Source of the DNA: an uncultured Clostridia bacterium
Lineage (GTDB): Bacteria > Bacillota > Clostridia > Oscillospirales > CAG-382
Assembly (NCBI GenBank): GCA_947627335.1
Contig: CANQVQ010000012.1
Coordinates: 1 to 24,063, forward strand
Reading direction: 5' to 3'
Length of the DNA stretch: 24,063 bases
The translations under genes were made by a program, and so were the position numbers. This document shows positions 22,767-24,063 of this stretch, piece by piece; the first letter of the stretch is position 1, and each line of letters starts with the position of its first letter. Below the pieces are notes generated by a model that searched no databases, was not told the origin of the DNA, and worked only from the letters and a program-made list of their open reading frames with translations.

Positions 22767-24011
22767 CGACGGTTTGCAGGAGCCGCAGGGGGTATAGCCT
22801 TCCGCCTCGAGTTCGGCGACGGTCTTGTCGGATTCCGCACGGTTCTTCGGCGAAATCGAATCGACGTACTGGCAGTCCGGGCGATGGATTTTGTGACTGG
22901 AGGTGTTGAGCACCCACGCCGAGCCGCTTTCCTCCGGCTCGCTTCCGTTCGAGGACGTATCCCCCGCCCCGCTTTCCGACGGGTCGCTCCCCTGCTCGCT
23001 CTGCGTTTCGACGGTCAGCGTCGTCCCGTCCGTGCGAACCGTCACCGTGCCGACAAGGTCGGTCCGCAAAATCTCCGCACCGCAGGCCTGCAGGCGGGAG
23101 AGCGCTTCCTCGTGCGGGTGTCCGTAGGAGTTCCCCTTCCCGCAGGAGATGATCGCGTAGGTCGGCGTCGCCAGACGGAGAAAGCCGTCGCCAGACGCGG
23201 TGCGGCTGCCGTGATGCCCGACCTTGAGTACGTCGCAGTCGATGTCGCCCTCCAGCGAATCCTCGATCGACGTGTCCGCGTCGCCCATAAACAGGAAGGT
23301 CCGCGTCCCGTAGGTCAGCAGCAGGACCGCCGAATTGCGGTTCTGGTCGTCCTGGTCGATGACCGACGGGGCGAGGAATTTCGCCTGCACGTCGCCGGAC
23401 AGCAGCGTGACGCCCGCCTCCGCGACCTCCGCGGGAATGTCCCGTTCCAGAATGGTTTCCGCCATCCCGACGTAGGTCGCCGTGTCGGCGCTGACGTCCG
23501 GCAGGTAGATGCAGCCGATCTCGAAGGCGTTCAGCACTTGCTCCATTCCGCCGATGTGGTCGGCGTGCGGGTGCGTGGCGACGACGTAATCGATGCGGTC
23601 GTAAGAGAGCGCACGGACGGCGTCGACGATGCGGTCCCCGTATTCCGCGATTGATGCGTCGATAAGCATACACTTCCCGTCCGGCAGTTCGATAAAGATC
23701 GAATCCCCCTGCCCGACGTCTAAGTAATGGACCGCGAGTTCCCCGTTTTTCGGCGGTTCGGGGTCCGACGATACGGCGCTGACCACCGCGCTTTCCGTAT
23801 CCGACGGCGCGGAACCGACGGTTTCTCCGCCCGACGGTTCGCCGACGGGAACGCTCACGGCGACGCTTTCCGAAACGCTCGATTCCCCGCCGGACGGCGT
23901 ACCTTCCGGCGTGGCGCAGGCAAAGAGCGCCGCCAGCACGCAGAGCGCGAGCAGGATTATCGATCCCCTCTTGAATCCCATAAAAACCTTGTATGATATA
24001 GTTACCCCCAT
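22755..24011 (-). CDS. Secreted ComEC/Rec2-like metallo-beta-lactamase lipoprotein
   Basis: The protein has 418 residues from ATG 24011. A lipoprotein signal (lipobox LFAC, Cys32) leads to a Ser/Glu/Val-rich spacer (33-88) and a metallo-beta-lactamase domain like the C-terminal nuclease-like domain of ComEC. That domain has VHYLDVGQGDSIFIELP (94-110), metal-binding HPHADH (147-152), FMGDAD (241-246), KVGHHGSR (263-270) and a C-terminal strand region. A second Ser/Gly linker leads to a small Cys-rich module (about 365-414; HRPDCQYVDSI, YTPCGSCKP) like the Ada-type metal-binding tail of other secreted relatives. It probably acts on an extracellular phosphoester substrate such as DNA; the substrate is unproven. 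AAAGGG lies 6 nt before ATG 24011. ATG 23981 is an alternative that gives a more typical 22-residue signal. Confidence 0.85.
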   Translation of the reverse strand: MGVTISYKVFMGFKRGSIILLALCVLAALFACATPEGTPSGGESSVSESVAVSVPVGEPSGGETVGSAPSDTESAVVSAVSSDPEPPKNGELAVHYLDVGQGDSIFIELPDGKCMLIDASIAEYGDRIVDAVRALSYDRIDYVVATHPHADHIGGMEQVLNAFEIGCIYLPDVSADTATYVGMAETILERDIPAEVAEAGVTLLSGDVQAKFLAPSVIDQDDQNRNSAVLLLTYGTRTFLFMGDADTSIEDSLEGDIDCDVLKVGHHGSRTASGDGFLRLATPTYAIISCGKGNSYGHPHEEALSRLQACGAEILRTDLVGTVTVRTDGTTLTVETQSEQGSDPSESGAGDTSSNGSEPEESGSAWVLNTSSHKIHRPDCQYVDSISPKNRAESDKTVAELEAEGYTPCGSCKPSDAG

Positions 24012-24018
24012 ATCATAC
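23991..24018. promoter_or_regulatory. 9-bp inverted repeat at the hydrolase start (operator or hairpin)
   Basis: GTATGATAT (23991-23999) and ATATCATAC (24010-24018) are perfect inverted copies with a 10-nt spacer. They overlap the ATG at 24011 and lie just upstream of the alternative ATG at 23981. The repeat could be an operator or an mRNA hairpin affecting initiation. No good -35 was found beside it. Confidence 0.5.
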
Positions 24019-24063
24019 CCTTTCATAAGATTTACGCTCGCTTCGGAATGGAGCACGGAAAAA

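Overview
This window looks like a contig from a G+C-rich member of the Clostridia, most like the Oscillospiraceae/Ruminococcaceae. The evidence is gene content: diaminopimelate aminotransferase of the DapL type, a CwlD-like amidase, a SpoIIM-like membrane protein directly upstream of a XerD-like recombinase, a paired ACT/UPF0210 module, and strong AAAGGAGG-type ribosome binding sites with TTGACA-17-TATACT promoters. Both ends are cut. The left end carries a 27-bp fold-back that is probably an assembly or amplification artefact. No rRNA, tRNA, CRISPR array or insertion sequence was seen.

Layout. 29-1072 (+): 5'-truncated dapL. 1191-6608 (+): one promoter, then citrate synthase, aconitase and NADP-type isocitrate dehydrogenase (the oxidative half of the TCA cycle, making 2-oxoglutarate), then a GNAT acetyltransferase and a terminator. 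6608-8322 (-): ACT-domain regulator and UPF0210 protein with their own promoter, divergent from the next operon. 8393-14126 (+): five tightly packed genes, a membrane GT2 glycosyltransferase, a membrane-anchored protein with two cohesin-like domains and a Ser/Thr/Gln repeat linker, a small integral membrane protein, a CwlD-like cell-wall amidase and RadA, closed by a strong terminator. 14127-14456: no convincing gene, but a perfect AT-rich palindrome. 14457-18008 (-): a two-gene ABC exporter with the features of a heterodimer that has one degenerate ATPase site. 18072-21546 (-): proC, SpoIIM-like protein, XerD-like recombinase and a YesL/DUF624-like membrane protein. 21741-24011 (-): secreted ComEC-like metallo-beta-lactamase lipoprotein, thyX, and a DUF3006 protein.

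The most notable points are these. (1) thyX is AT-rich and sits between the metallo-hydrolase and DUF3006 genes as a 717-bp unit flanked by a perfect 18-bp direct repeat that contains the hydrolase stop codon, so it looks like a precise single-gene insertion. (2) The XerD-like protein has Lys in place of the first catalytic Arg and Gly in place of the beta-hairpin Lys. (3) The surface operon joins a GT2 enzyme, a cohesin-like membrane protein and a wall amidase, and may be an undescribed envelope system. Its function is inference only.
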